Positions 9,764-18,836 of a stretch of 64,000 nt of DNA are shown here, piece by piece. Where the stretch lies: contig NZ_QMEU01000011.1 of assembly GCF_003284975.1 (NCBI RefSeq), forward strand, positions 21,689 through 85,688. The letters are read 5' to 3'. The notes beneath the pieces were generated by a model. It searched no databases and had not been told where the DNA came from. It was given only the letters and a program-made list of their open reading frames with translations. The translations under genes were made by a program, and so were the position numbers. Source of the DNA: Mycobacterium colombiense (GTDB lineage: Bacteria > Actinomycetota > Actinomycetes > Mycobacteriales > Mycobacteriaceae). Numbering within the stretch: position 1 is the first letter of the stretch; each line of letters opens with the position of its first letter.

Positions 9764-10912
9764 TTACAGGCCCGCGAAGCGCTCCTTGACGACCTCGGTG
9801 GTGAGGCCGTAGTCGGCCAGCGAGTAGGTGTGCTTGGGCGCCCGCGGGCCGGACTGGCTGTCGGCGTGGGTCTTTTCCATCGCGGCCCTGGCCTCGTCGG
9901 TCAGCGTCATACCGAAGTGGCGGTAGATGTCGGCCACGGTGCCCAGCGGGTCGGCGATCAGTTCCTTGTAGTCGACATCGTAAAACTGCGACGGGCTGTA
10001 TTTGGCCCGCGCGGTGTTGAACCGCTCCAGCCCTCGCGACCAGGTTTCCATTGCGTCGGCACCGATTTGGGCGCCGGTGAATGACGTCGACCATCCCTCG
10101 GCGGTGTGCTGCGCCAGCGAGCACATCGAGGCCATGATCGTTTCGACCGGACGATGGGTCTGGATCACCAACGCGTCGGGATAGGTCGCCATCAACGCGT
10201 CCAACGCGAACAGGTGGCTGGGGTTCTTGAGCACCCACCGCTTGTCGGCGTCGTTGAGTCCGATCAGCTGCAGGTTGCGGCGGTGCCGCTGATACGACGG
10301 CGTCCAGTCCTGCTCCGAGAGCCACTGCGAGTAGGTGGGCAGGTGCGCCAAGGTCTCGTAGGACGCCGAATGCAGCGACTGCCGCAGCAGCTGCCAGCAC
10401 TCCTCCAGCTCGTAGGCCGCCATGAAATGCAGACCCGTGTAGTCCGGGTTTTCGGCATGGTGCTTGTTGAACTGCTCGTTCAGTTGGCTGTAAAACGGGT
10501 TGGAATCCCAGGTTTCACGAGGCGGACGCGGCTGTGGAAATTCGGCCAACCACAGATGCAGGCCCTGGTGCGCGGGGTCGGCACCAAGCAGCCGATGCAG
10601 GGCCGTGGTGCCGGTGCGCACCAGGCCGGTTACGAAGATCGGCCGCTCGATGGCCACGTCGGCGTGCTGCGGGTACTGCTTCCAGGCGGCTTCGGACAGC
10701 AGCCTGGCCACCAGCGCACCGCGCAGGAAGAACCGATTCATCTTGCTGCCCAGGGGCGTCAGGTCGGCGTCGCGGCGATAGGAGTCCAGCAGCACTTCCA
10801 GCGCTTCGAGGTAGTTGTCGTCGTTGCTGCCGAAATCGTCCAGCCCGATCATCTTGCTGGCCGACGCCTTCAGGTCGTCAACGGTGCCGACATCGGTACG
10901 TGCAACCGTCAT
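9764..10912 (-). CDS. Sulfotransferase family protein (Rv3529c type)
   Basis: 382 aa. Start set at the ATG of MTVARTDVG (10912), which has AGGAGG-like bases at proper distance. A further ATG 6 bp upstream is too close to it, and the longer open frame to 11050 invades the next gene. PAPS-binding signatures: FVTGLVRTGTTALHRLL near residue 90 (5'-phosphosulfate loop) and VIQTHRPVETIMASMCS (3'-phosphate motif). It is a soluble bacterial sulfotransferase-3-like enzyme whose acceptor is unknown, plausibly a sterol or sterol metabolite (inference). It is last in a three-gene leftward operon with an SDR and a DUF1214-like gene. Confidence 0.88.
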   Translation of the reverse strand: MTVARTDVGTVDDLKASASKMIGLDDFGSNDDNYLEALEVLLDSYRRDADLTPLGSKMNRFFLRGALVARLLSEAAWKQYPQHADVAIERPIFVTGLVRTGTTALHRLLGADPAHQGLHLWLAEFPQPRPPRETWDSNPFYSQLNEQFNKHHAENPDYTGLHFMAAYELEECWQLLRQSLHSASYETLAHLPTYSQWLSEQDWTPSYQRHRRNLQLIGLNDADKRWVLKNPSHLFALDALMATYPDALVIQTHRPVETIMASMCSLAQHTAEGWSTSFTGAQIGADAMETWSRGLERFNTARAKYSPSQFYDVDYKELIADPLGTVADIYRHFGMTLTDEARAAMEKTHADSQSGPRAPKHTYSLADYGLTTEVVKERFAGL

Positions 10913-10958
10913 CGCCATCTCCTCCTCATCGCTTCGCTTTGCATCGTCGATGGCGGCA

Positions 10959-11741
10959 TTAGGTGTGGTACTCCCCGCAATTGACATCCAGTGTCTGCCC
11001 GGTGATGCCGCTGGACAGGTCGCTGGCCATGAACAGGATCGCCGAGGCAACCTCGTCCTCGGTCGGTAACCGCTTCAGGTCGGAGCCTGCGGCGGTGGCC
11101 TGGTAGATCTGCTCGGCGGTGGTGCCGTACTTGCCGGCCTGGTGGTTGAAATAGCCCTGCAGCGTCTCACCCCAGATATACCCGGGCGCAACGGAATTGA
11201 CTCTGATTCCCTGCTCGCCCAGCTCGGTGGCCAGCGAATGCGACATGGACAGCAGCGCGGATTTCGCCATCTTGTACGCGCCGTACTTCGCCTGCGAGTG
11301 CCGCAGCACCATGGAGTTGACGTTGACGATCGAGCCCTTCGACTCGGCCAGCGCCGGCGTGAACCCCTGGATGAGTCGCAGCGCGCCGAGCGCGCTGAGT
11401 TCGATTGCGTCGCGGATATGCTGAAAACTGGTTCCGGAGAACGGTTTCAGCGACGGCACCCGGAACGCGTTGTTGATCAGCACGTCGACCTTGCCGTAGG
11501 CCTCCAGGGTGGCCTCGACCAGGTTGCTGACCTGGTCGTCCTCGGTGATGTCGGTGCGCACCGTCGTCGCACGGCCGCCGAGGTCGGCGATCTGCTTGGC
11601 GACGTCGTCCAGGCGTTCCGGCGTACGGGCCGCCAGCACCAGGTCGGCGCCTTCTCTCGTGCATCGGTGCGCCAGCGTCGTGCCCAGACCCGGGCCGACG
11701 CCGCTGATCACCACCACCTTGCCGTCGAGCAACTTCGTCAT
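10959..11741 (-). CDS. Short-chain dehydrogenase/reductase (Rv3530c type)
   Basis: 260 aa classical SDR. N-terminal cofactor motif SGVGPGLGTTLA (TGxxxGxG-like), VLINNAF (NNAG-like) and catalytic YGAYKMAK (YxxxK) with Ser in NVNSMVL. It is an NAD(P)-dependent alcohol/ketone oxidoreductase of unassigned steroid substrate. Its start overlaps the stop of the DUF1214-like gene by 4 nt, so the two are translationally coupled, and both are downstream of the KstR operator at 12876. Confidence 0.88.
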   Translation of the reverse strand: MTKLLDGKVVVISGVGPGLGTTLAHRCTREGADLVLAARTPERLDDVAKQIADLGGRATTVRTDITEDDQVSNLVEATLEAYGKVDVLINNAFRVPSLKPFSGTSFQHIRDAIELSALGALRLIQGFTPALAESKGSIVNVNSMVLRHSQAKYGAYKMAKSALLSMSHSLATELGEQGIRVNSVAPGYIWGETLQGYFNHQAGKYGTTAEQIYQATAAGSDLKRLPTEDEVASAILFMASDLSSGITGQTLDVNCGEYHT

Positions 11742-12865
11742 CCCAGCATCCTCGCCTGAATCTGTTGGTGGCGCAGCGCAATTCGCGCGCGCCAGTCGTC
11801 CTCTGAGATCTTGTTGTGGTCGTAGTACGGCAACGCGGCGGGCACCTTGTCGATGTCGACCACCTCGACGGTCGGACCGTCGGCGTCAGTGAGCTGACGT
11901 GACACCCGCTGCCAGCGGAACTGCAGGAAGCCACGCCGGTGCCCGACCGTCTCGGCCCAGTTGGTCACTCCCGGATTCTGTTCGGCAACCACGATGCGGA
12001 CCTTGCCGTCCGGATCCGCCTGCGCCTGAGTGTTGTTCAGCGAGGTCTGGTGGTTGATGTAGTCCAGCGAGATGTACCACAGGCTGCCCAGCTGGAAGCC
12101 GAGGTAGGGCGCGTCGGAGACCGGGATGGTGATGACCATCGCCTGGTCCGGCCGCAGGTCGAAGTGCCCGACCGACGAGTACTGCGTCGCCAGTCCGCCC
12201 GGAGTCAGCCGCGGCGGCACCATGGTGTTGACCGGCAGGTCGAGATAAAACCACTGCGGGAATTGCAGCCAGGTCTTCACCCGCTGCACAAGCTGCTTTC
12301 CTGCTGTGGCATAACGCTTTTCGATCAGCTCGCGGGTCAACGGCGGCGGCGCGGTGCCCGCCGTGTCAAGGCGGGAGATCGCCAGCGTGCCGCGCTGGGC
12401 CGACCAGTCCCCGTACACCTCGCGGATCACCAATTGTCCGGCGCTGGTCGGTCGCACCCGCCACTCGAAGCTGCCGTCGGGCGCGATCTCGAGCTCGCGG
12501 TCGTCGAACGCGGCCTGGCTGACGGGCACGAAGTCGTCGGTGTACTCGCCGCCGAGGAGCTGGAAACTCAGGTCGGTGGTGGTTCCGCGCCTGCCGGTGA
12601 CCACGTAGTCGTGGTTGGCGTGCACCCGGGTACCGAAGTAGAGGGTGTCGGGATTGTCCAGGCCCATCTTGGTGAAGGGCCCGGTACCCGACTGCAGGAA
12701 GGGATGGTCGCGGTCGTAGTCCACGGCCAGATGGATGCAGCCCGAGATACATCCGGCCAGGTACTGCAACCCTTCGAGCAGGTCGGCTTCGGTCTCGATG
12801 AACGGTGCGTCGGCCACCAACTGCTCGGCCTCTGCGATCGCAGCTGTGAGGGAATCAGAGAACAC
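11738..12865 (-). CDS. DUF1214-like protein (Rv3531c type), function unknown
   Basis: 375 aa, equal to the recalled Rv3531c. It begins GTG, encoding MFSDSLTAAIAEAEQLV. The C-terminal half has the DUF1214-like pattern (APYLGFQLGSLWYISLDYIN, NWAETVGHRRGFLQFRWQRV). No catalytic motif, signal peptide or membrane segment is recognised. It is the first gene of the SDR-sulfotransferase operon. A perfect KstR operator ends only 11 bp before the start codon, suggesting a very short or absent leader. Confidence 0.85.
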   Translation of the reverse strand: MFSDSLTAAIAEAEQLVADAPFIETEADLLEGLQYLAGCISGCIHLAVDYDRDHPFLQSGTGPFTKMGLDNPDTLYFGTRVHANHDYVVTGRRGTTTDLSFQLLGGEYTDDFVPVSQAAFDDRELEIAPDGSFEWRVRPTSAGQLVIREVYGDWSAQRGTLAISRLDTAGTAPPPLTRELIEKRYATAGKQLVQRVKTWLQFPQWFYLDLPVNTMVPPRLTPGGLATQYSSVGHFDLRPDQAMVITIPVSDAPYLGFQLGSLWYISLDYINHQTSLNNTQAQADPDGKVRIVVAEQNPGVTNWAETVGHRRGFLQFRWQRVSRQLTDADGPTVEVVDIDKVPAALPYYDHNKISEDDWRARIALRHQQIQARMLG

Positions 12866-12875
12866 GCCTAGACGC

Positions 12876-12889
12876 TAGAACGTGTTCTA
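12876..12889. promoter_or_regulatory. KstR operator upstream of Rv3531c-type operon
   Basis: TAGAACGTGTTCTA, a close palindrome (one non-pairing central position) that fully matches the KstR motif, 11 bp upstream of the GTG at 12865. Confidence 0.87.
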
Positions 12890-12953
12890 CTTTTTCGTCA
12901 ATGGCGAACGTTCCCGCGCGTCGGCCGCAGCGTTCAAAGACGACGCCGACTCA

Positions 12954-13265
12954 CTACGGAGGGCAGGAGTGCGACAGGTCGATCAGGTGCTGGCGGACGT
13001 CGGGATGCCGGTTGAGGTAGTCGATGACGTTGCCGTTACCGCCCTCCGCCTGCGACCTGGCCTGCAGCTGCTGGTGCAGGTCCGGATGCTTTTGCAGGTA
13101 CGAGTCGATCGACGCGCCCACGTCCTGATTGCATTGCGGAGCCGCGTTGGCGATGCCCGCCACGGGCAGCGCGATAACCGTTGCGGCGGTAGCGGTCATC
13201 AGCCCCCCGGCGAGCAGGCCGTACAGCCCGCGGCGACGGGCGCCGACTGTGTTGGATGTGCTCAT
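12954..13265 (-). CDS. Small exported haem-binding-type (MHB/haemophore-like) protein
   Basis: 103 aa. It has a basic N-terminus (GARRRGLYG), a hydrophobic stretch at about residues 18-38 and a signal-peptidase-like site after ANA (residue 41). The mature part is about 62 aa with Cys45 and Cys101, which could form a disulfide, and repeated HPDLHQ / HPDVRQH motifs (SYLQKHPDLHQQL, DYLNRHPDVRQHL). This pattern is that of the mycobacterial haemophore (MHB) family related to Rv0203. Haem binding here is inferred from the family. It lies where M. tuberculosis carries two PPE genes. No KstR operator is adjacent on its upstream side. Confidence 0.8.
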   Translation of the reverse strand: MSTSNTVGARRRGLYGLLAGGLMTATAATVIALPVAGIANAAPQCNQDVGASIDSYLQKHPDLHQQLQARSQAEGGNGNVIDYLNRHPDVRQHLIDLSHSCPP

Positions 13266-13326
13266 AGCGCCAGGCTACTCGCGATAGCTATGCGGCGCCT
13301 GTGTGTGCCGTCGCCGAAGCGGCAGG

Positions 13327-14382
13327 TCAACGCTGGGCCGTGGCGCCGCTTTCCTGCTCGCGCTTGATCTCCAGCGCGATGTCGATCAGCTGGTCCTCCT
13401 GGCCACCGATGAGCTTGCGCTGGCCCGCGCGGTGCAGCAGCTGGTGGGCTGGCACACCGTAGCGCTCGGACTGGCGGATGGCGTGCTTGAGGAAGCTCGA
13501 GTACACCCCGGAATAGCCCATGATCAGGGCGTTGCGGTCAAGCAGGCACTCGGCGGGCATCGCCGGGGCGACCACCTCTTCGGCGGCGTCGGCGATGTCG
13601 AAGAAATCGATCCCGGTCTTCACGCCGATCTTGTCGAACACCCCGATCAGCGCCTCGACCGGCGCGTTCCCGGCACCGGCCCCGAACCGGCGGCACGAGC
13701 CGTCGATCTGCTTGGCGCCCGCCCGGACGGCCTCCACGCTGTTGGCCACCCCGAGCCCGAGGTTCTCGTGGCCGTGGAAGCCCACCTGGGCGTCGTCGCC
13801 GAGCTCGGCGACCAGCGCCGCGACCCGGTCACGCACGCCCTCGAGGACCAGCGCCCCGGCCGAATCGACCACGTAGACGCACTGGCAGCCCGCGTCGGCC
13901 ATGATGCGGGCCTGTGCGGCGAGCTTCTCGGGCGAGATGGTGTGGCTCATCATCAGGAACCCGACGGTTTCCAGGCCGAGTTCGCGAGCCAGGCCGAAGT
14001 GCTGGATCGACACGTCGGCCTCGGTGCAGTGCGTGGCGATCCGGCAGATCGAGCCGCCATTGTTCTGGGCCTCTTTGATGTCTTCCTTGGTGCCGACGCC
14101 GGGCAGCATCAAAAAGGCGATCTTGGCCTCTTTGGCGGTCTCGGCCGCGAGCTTGATCAGCTCCTGCTCGGGCGTCTTGGAAAACCCGTAGTTGAAGCTC
14201 GAGCCGCCCAGCCCGTCGCCGTGCGTGACCTCGATGACGGGCACTCCCGCGGCGTCCAGGGCGGCCACGATGGCGCCGACCTCGTCCTTGGTGAACTGGT
14301 GACGCTTGTGATGTGAGCCGTCCCGCAACGACGTGTCGGTCATCCGGACGTCCCAGACCGGGTTGAAAAATATGTCGCTCAT
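13327..14382 (-). CDS. hsaF: 4-hydroxy-2-oxovalerate aldolase HsaF
   Basis: 351 aa (recalled Rv3534c, 346 aa). DmpG-type TIM-barrel aldolase. [17 protein letters not shown] near residues 13-30 holds the catalytic Arg/Asp/His group, and [14 protein letters not shown] holds metal-ligand His. It cleaves 4-hydroxy-2-oxohexanoate-type product from the HsaE step to pyruvate and propanal, and channels the aldehyde to HsaG in a complex. It overlaps the hsaG stop by 4 nt. It is last in the hsaE-hsaG-hsaF operon. Confidence 0.95.
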   Translation of the reverse strand: MSDIFFNPVWDVRMTDTSLRDGSHHKRHQFTKDEVGAIVAALDAAGVPVIEVTHGDGLGGSSFNYGFSKTPEQELIKLAAETAKEAKIAFLMLPGVGTKEDIKEAQNNGGSICRIATHCTEADVSIQHFGLARELGLETVGFLMMSHTISPEKLAAQARIMADAGCQCVYVVDSAGALVLEGVRDRVAALVAELGDDAQVGFHGHENLGLGVANSVEAVRAGAKQIDGSCRRFGAGAGNAPVEALIGVFDKIGVKTGIDFFDIADAAEEVVAPAMPAECLLDRNALIMGYSGVYSSFLKHAIRQSERYGVPAHQLLHRAGQRKLIGGQEDQLIDIALEIKREQESGATAQR

Positions 14383-15311
14383 GATTGCGCTCCTCCGGCC
14401 GTCGCGCTCAAGGACTCCTTGGCGATCTCTTCGCCGACTTTCGTGGCCGCGGCGGTCATGATGTCCAGATTCCCAGCGTAAGGCGGCAGGTAGTCGCCCG
14501 CACCCTCCACTTCGACGAACGTGGTTACCAGCGCCTGGCCGCCGGAGTTGATCGACGGATCGTCGAACTGGGGCTCGTTGAGCAGCCGGTATCCCGGCAC
14601 GTAGGTCTGCACCTCGGCCACCACGTCGTGGATGGACTTGGCGATCGCGTCCCGGTCGGCGTCCTCGGGAATGGCGCAGAAGATGGTGTCGCGCATGATC
14701 ATCGGCGGGTCGGCCGGGTTCAAGATGATGATCGCCTTGCCGCGCTTGGCGCCACCGATCGTCTCCACGCCCCTGCTGGTCGTCTTGGTGAACTCGTCGA
14801 TGTTGGCCCGGGTGCCGGGGCCGGCCGACAGCGAGGCGACCGAGGCGACGATCTCGGCATACGGCACGCCGCCGAGGTCGGCGACGGCACGCGAGACCGC
14901 GTAGACGATCGGGATGGTGGCCTGCCCGCCGCAGGTGATCATGTTGACGTTCGGCGCGTCCAGGTGCTGGCGCAGGTTGGCCGGCGGGATCACCGCGGGG
15001 CCCACCGCGGCCGGCGTCAGGTCGATGGCCCGGATGCCGGCGGCCTCGTACTTGGGGGCGGCGTCGCGGTGCACGTAGGCGCTGGTCGCCTCGAACACCA
15101 GGTCGGGCTTCTCCGGCTGCGCCAAGAGCCAGTCCACACCCTCGTGGGTGGTCTCCAGACCCAGCTTGCGGGCGCGTGCCAGGCCCTCGCTTTCCGGGTC
15201 GATGCCGACCATCCAGCGCGGTTCCAGCCAGTCCGATCGCAGCAGCTTGTAGAGCAGGTCAGTGCTGATGTTCCCCGACCCGACAATGGCCACAGTCGCC
15301 TTAGTCGGCAT
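14379..15311 (-). CDS. hsaG: Acylating aldehyde dehydrogenase HsaG
   Basis: 310 aa (recalled Rv3535c, 303 aa). NAD-binding AIVGSGNIS at the N-terminus and the catalytic Cys in [11 protein letters not shown] near residue 130, as in DmpF. It converts propanal (or acetaldehyde) released by HsaF to the acyl-CoA. It partners HsaF, consistent with their 4-nt overlap. It is separated from hsaE by an unusual 51-bp AT-rich gap containing palindromes. Confidence 0.94.
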   Translation of the reverse strand: MPTKATVAIVGSGNISTDLLYKLLRSDWLEPRWMVGIDPESEGLARARKLGLETTHEGVDWLLAQPEKPDLVFEATSAYVHRDAAPKYEAAGIRAIDLTPAAVGPAVIPPANLRQHLDAPNVNMITCGGQATIPIVYAVSRAVADLGGVPYAEIVASVASLSAGPGTRANIDEFTKTTSRGVETIGGAKRGKAIIILNPADPPMIMRDTIFCAIPEDADRDAIAKSIHDVVAEVQTYVPGYRLLNEPQFDDPSINSGGQALVTTFVEVEGAGDYLPPYAGNLDIMTAAATKVGEEIAKESLSATAGGAQS

Positions 15312-15347
15312 GATGCCCCTTTTCGAAGCTTTGAAATTTAAGTTAGA

Positions 15348-15379
15348 CGATTTAAATCGAGCCTATTCGAACGATAGGC
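15348..15379. repeat. Two short palindromes between hsaE and hsaG
   Basis: CGATTTAAATCG (15348-15359) is a perfect 12-bp palindrome in an AT-rich gap. Directly beside it GCCTAT...ATAGGC (15361-15379) forms a 6-bp stem over the end of hsaE. Possible internal promoter element, processing site or attenuator; unproven. Confidence 0.4.
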
Positions 15380-16148
15380 GGACCGAGCCGAGGCCCGCGA
15401 AGTCGGCGACGAAGTCGTCGCCCGGGTGCGCGTCGATCGCCTTCGTGCACGATCCGGGCAACACCACGTCACCGTTGCGCAGGCGGACGCCGAAGCCGTC
15501 CACCTTGCGGGCCAGCCAGGCCACCGCGGTGACCGGATTACCCAGCACCGCGTCGGTGCGGCCTTCGGCGACGACCGCACCGTTGCACCGCAACACGGCG
15601 TCGATCCCCTTGACGTCGATGTCGCGGGGTGAAACGCGCGCCTCGCCCAGCACGAAGCCGGCCGACGAGGCGTTGTCGGCGATGGTGTCGCACAGTTCGA
15701 TCTTCCAGTCGGTGATCCGGGTATCGATCAGCTCGATGGACGGGACCAACGCTTCGGTGGCGGCCAGCACGTCGTCCTCGGTGCAGCCGGCTCCCGGCAG
15801 GTCGGCGTTCAGGATGAAACCGACCTCGACCTCGACCCGGGGGTAGAGGTAGCGGTTCGCCTTGACCGGGGTGTCCTCGAACAGCTGCATCTCGTCGAGC
15901 AGGTGCCCGTAGTCCGGCTCGTCGACGCCCATCATCTGCTGGATCGCCTTCGACGAGAGCCCCACCTTGTGGCCGAGCACCCGGGCCCCCTCGGCGACCC
16001 GCTGGCGGATGTTGATCAGCTGAATCTCGTAGGCGTCGACGACGTCGATCTCCGGATAGGCGGCGGTCAACGGGGCGATCGGCTCGCCGCTCCGCTCGGC
16101 TTGTGCCAAGTCGGCAGCTAGCTCGTCGCGCGTGGCAACACTGAGCAT
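15363..16148 (-). CDS. hsaE: 2-hydroxypentadienoate-type hydratase HsaE
   Basis: 261 aa, exactly the recalled Rv3536c length when the ATG of MLSVATRDELA (16148) is used. GAGGAG lies about 10 nt upstream; the longer frame to 16202 lacks such support. MhpD-family fold with EVEVGFILNADLPG (metal-binding Glu region) and a C-terminal GDVVLPGSCTKAIDAHPGDD. It hydrates the 2-hydroxyhexa-2,4-dienoate released by HsaD. It is the first gene of the operon and diverges from kstD across 72 bp containing one KstR operator. Confidence 0.94.
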   Translation of the reverse strand: MLSVATRDELAADLAQAERSGEPIAPLTAAYPEIDVVDAYEIQLINIRQRVAEGARVLGHKVGLSSKAIQQMMGVDEPDYGHLLDEMQLFEDTPVKANRYLYPRVEVEVGFILNADLPGAGCTEDDVLAATEALVPSIELIDTRITDWKIELCDTIADNASSAGFVLGEARVSPRDIDVKGIDAVLRCNGAVVAEGRTDAVLGNPVTAVAWLARKVDGFGVRLRNGDVVLPGSCTKAIDAHPGDDFVADFAGLGSVRLSFE

Positions 16149-16205
16149 TTTTCCAAGTCTCCTCGTACGGTCGACCGGGCCAGTAGCGGCCGCCCCGGGC
16201 AATTC

Positions 16206-16219
16206 TATAACGTGTTCTA
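16206..16219. promoter_or_regulatory. KstR operator between hsaE and kstD
   Basis: TATAACGTGTTCTA fits TnnAACnnGTTnnA. It ends one base before the kstD ATG at 16221 and lies 57 bp from the hsaE start, so it probably represses both divergent operons. Confidence 0.85.
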
Positions 16220-16220
16220 C

Positions 16221-17903
16221 ATGTCAGCGCAGGAGTACGACGTCGTCGTGGTCGGGAGCGGCGGGGCCGGCATGGTGGCCGCCCTTACCGCCGCTCACCG
16301 GGGTCTTTCCACCATAGTCATCGAAAAGGCCCCGCACTTCGGCGGTTCGACCGCACGCTCGGGCGGCGGTGTTTGGATCCCAAATAACGAAGTCCTCAAG
16401 CGTGACGGGGTCCGCGATACCGCCGAGGCCGCCCGCACCTATCTGCACGGGATCGTCGGCAACGTCGTGGAGCCCGAACGCATCGACACCTACCTCGAGC
16501 GCGGCCCGGAAATGCTGTCGTTTGTGCTCAAGCACACACCGCTGAGAATGTGCTGGGTGCCGAAGTACTCCGACTACTACCCCGAGTCGCCCGGCGGCCG
16601 CGCCGAGGGCCGATCGATCGAGCCGAAGCCGTTCGACGCCCGCAAGCTCGGCGCCGACGAAGCCGGCCTGGAGCCGGCGTACGGCAAGGTCCCACTGAAC
16701 GTGGTCGTGATGCAACAGGATTACGTGCGGCTGAACCAGCTCAAGCGCCACCCGCGCGGCGTGTTGCGCAGCCTGAAGGTCGGGGCGCGCACCATGTGGG
16801 CCAAGGCGACCGGCAAGAACCTCGTCGGCATGGGCCGGGCGTTGATCGGGCCGTTGCGGATCGGGTTGCAGCGGGCCGGGGTCCCGGTCGTGCTCAACAC
16901 CGCGCTCACCGACCTCTACGTCGAGGACGGCGTGGTGCGCGGCGTCTACGTCCGCGAAGCCGGCGAGGCCGAATCGGGTGAGCCCCGGCTGATCCGGGCC
17001 CGGCGCGGGGTGATCCTGGCGTCGGGCGGGTTCGAGCACAACGAACAGATGCGGGTGAAATATCAGCGTGCACCGATCACCACCGAGTGGACCGTCGGTG
17101 CGGTGGCCAACACCGGTGACGGCATCCTGGCCGGCGAAAAGCTCGGCGCCGCACTGGATCTCATGGAGGACGCCTGGTGGGGACCGACCGTTCCGCTGGT
17201 GGGCGCGCCATGGTTCGCGTTGTCCGAGCGCAATTCGCCGGGCTCGATCATCGTCAACATGTCGGGCAAGCGGTTCATGAACGAATCGATGCCCTACGTC
17301 GAAGCCTGCCATCACATGTACGGCGGTGAATACGGTCAGGGGCCCGGACCGGGCGAGAACATTCCCGCTTGGCTGGTGTTCGACCAGCAGTACCGGGACC
17401 GCTACATCTTTGCGGGATTGCAGCCCGGACAACGCATTCCGCGCAAGTGGCTGGAGTCCGGCGTCATCATCCAGGCCGATACGCTGGGGGAGCTGGCGCA
17501 GAAGGCCGGTCTTCCGGTGAACGAATTCACCGCGACCGTGGAACGTTTCAACGGGTTCGCGCGCTCCGGCGTCGACGAGGACTACCAGCGCGGCGAGAGC
17601 GCCTACGACCGGTATTACGGCGACCCGACCAATAAGCCCAACCCCAACCTCGGGGAGATCACGCACGCACCGTACTACGCGGCCAAGATGGTGCCCGGCG
17701 ACCTGGGCACCAAGGGCGGTATCCGCACCGACGTCCACGGGCGGGCGCTGCGCGACGACGGCAGTATCATCGAAGGCCTTTACGCCGCAGGTAATGTCAG
17801 CGCCCCGGTGATGGGCCACACGTATCCCGGTCCGGGCGGCACCATCGGTCCGGCCATGACGTTCGGCTACCTGGCGGCATTGCACATAGCGGGAGAGAAC
17901 TGA
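16221..17903 (+). CDS. kstD: 3-ketosteroid delta1-dehydrogenase KstD
   Basis: 560 aa (recalled Rv3537, 563 aa). FAD-binding VVVGSGGAGMVAAL at the N-terminus, followed by GGSTARSGGGVWIP. The C-terminal FAD contact is GLYAAGNVSAPVMGHTYPGPGG. It introduces the C1-C2 double bond in ring A of 3-ketosteroids, which with KshAB triggers ring B opening. The ATG at 16221 (MSAQEYDVVVV) is favoured over an in-frame GTG at 16212 inside the operator. With the operator touching the ATG, the mRNA is probably leaderless or nearly so. hsd4B follows 1 bp later. Confidence 0.95.
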   Translation: MSAQEYDVVVVGSGGAGMVAALTAAHRGLSTIVIEKAPHFGGSTARSGGGVWIPNNEVLKRDGVRDTAEAARTYLHGIVGNVVEPERIDTYLERGPEMLSFVLKHTPLRMCWVPKYSDYYPESPGGRAEGRSIEPKPFDARKLGADEAGLEPAYGKVPLNVVVMQQDYVRLNQLKRHPRGVLRSLKVGARTMWAKATGKNLVGMGRALIGPLRIGLQRAGVPVVLNTALTDLYVEDGVVRGVYVREAGEAESGEPRLIRARRGVILASGGFEHNEQMRVKYQRAPITTEWTVGAVANTGDGILAGEKLGAALDLMEDAWWGPTVPLVGAPWFALSERNSPGSIIVNMSGKRFMNESMPYVEACHHMYGGEYGQGPGPGENIPAWLVFDQQYRDRYIFAGLQPGQRIPRKWLESGVIIQADTLGELAQKAGLPVNEFTATVERFNGFARSGVDEDYQRGESAYDRYYGDPTNKPNPNLGEITHAPYYAAKMVPGDLGTKGGIRTDVHGRALRDDGSIIEGLYAAGNVSAPVMGHTYPGPGGTIGPAMTFGYLAALHIAGEN

Positions 17904-17904
17904 C

Positions 17905-18786
17905 ATGCCCATCGACGTAGACGTCGCGCTGAACGCCGAGCTGGACCCCATCGAATTCTCCTGGGCCAGCAGCGATGTGCAGCTTTATCACCTCGGGTTG
18001 GGCGCGGGCGCCGATCCGATGGACCCGCGTGAGCTGCGCTACCTGGTCGACGACACCCCGCAGGTGCTGCCGACGTTCGGCAACGTGGCCGCCACCTTCC
18101 ATGCCACGAAGCCGCCGACCGTCAAGTTCCCCGGCATCGACATCGAGCTGAGCAAGGTGCTGCACGCCAGCGAACGGGTCGAGGCGCCGGCTCCGCTGCC
18201 GCCATCGGGCTCGGCGAAGGCCGTCACCCGGTTCACCGACATCTGGGACAAGGGCAAGGCCGCGGTGATCTGGAGCGAGACGACGGTGACCGCCCCTGAC
18301 GGCACGGTGTTGTGGACGCAGCGGCGGTCGATCTTCGCCCGCGGTGAGGGCGGATTCGGCGGCGAGCGCGGGCCTTCAGGCGGCGGGTCGTCGGACGGCG
18401 TGCCGGACCGGGCCCCCGATCTCGAGGTCGACGTGCCGATTCTGCCGCAGCAGGCGCTGCTCTACCGGCTGTGCGGCGACCGCAACCCGCTGCACTCGGA
18501 CCCCGAATTCGCCGCTGCCGCAGGCTTTTCCCAGCCCATCCTGCACGGGTTGTGCACCTACGGCATGACCTGCAAGGCAATCACCGATGCGCTGCTCGAC
18601 GGCGATGCCGGGGCGGTCGCGGCCTACGGCGCGCGTTTCGCCGGGGTGGCTTTCCCCGGCGAGACGCTCAAGGTCGGCATCTGGAAGGACTCGACGTCTT
18701 CCGAAGGCCGCTTCCTGGCCACCGTTGTCGCGCCCTCGCGCGACAACGCCGTCGTGCTGTCGGGCGTCGAACTGGTTCCTGCGTAG
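17905..18786 (+). CDS. hsd4B: MaoC-like enoyl-CoA hydratase (Rv3538, Hsd4B/ChsH3 type)
   Basis: 293 aa, double hot-dog hydratase-2 family. The signature YRLCGDRNPLHSDPEFAAAAGF holds the catalytic Asp and His near residues 190-197, and ILHGLCTYG follows. It hydrates a trans-2-enoyl-CoA of the steroid side chain; the M. tuberculosis orthologue is annotated Hsd4B and has been called ChsH3 (recalled). It starts 1 bp after kstD, so it is in the same KstR-controlled operon. Its stop is followed by palindromic hairpins at 18805-18862. Confidence 0.9.
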   Translation: MPIDVDVALNAELDPIEFSWASSDVQLYHLGLGAGADPMDPRELRYLVDDTPQVLPTFGNVAATFHATKPPTVKFPGIDIELSKVLHASERVEAPAPLPPSGSAKAVTRFTDIWDKGKAAVIWSETTVTAPDGTVLWTQRRSIFARGEGGFGGERGPSGGGSSDGVPDRAPDLEVDVPILPQQALLYRLCGDRNPLHSDPEFAAAAGFSQPILHGLCTYGMTCKAITDALLDGDAGAVAAYGARFAGVAFPGETLKVGIWKDSTSSEGRFLATVVAPSRDNAVVLSGVELVPA

Positions 18787-18804
18787 GGGTTATTCGCGCT
18801 TTGC

Positions 18805-18834
18805 GCCGAGCGTGAAGTTAGTTTCACGTTCGGC
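18805..18834. repeat. Palindromic element, left copy 1
   Basis: Arms GCCGAGCGTGAA and TTCACGTTCGGC (12 bp, one G-T pair) around a 6-nt loop GTTAGT. It shares 17 identical bases (GTGAAGTTAGTTTCACG) with the right-hand element at 19743-19759. It could serve as a terminator for hsd4B. Confidence 0.75.
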
Positions 18835-18836
18835 CG

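Noticed and set aside
9764..11050. Longer sulfotransferase start at 11050
   Set aside because: It would overlap the upstream SDR by about 90 bp; the ATG at 10912 has a good ribosome binding site and matches family length.
16224..17951. 575-codon minus-strand open frame
   Set aside because: Antisense shadow of kstD, which has intact FAD motifs.
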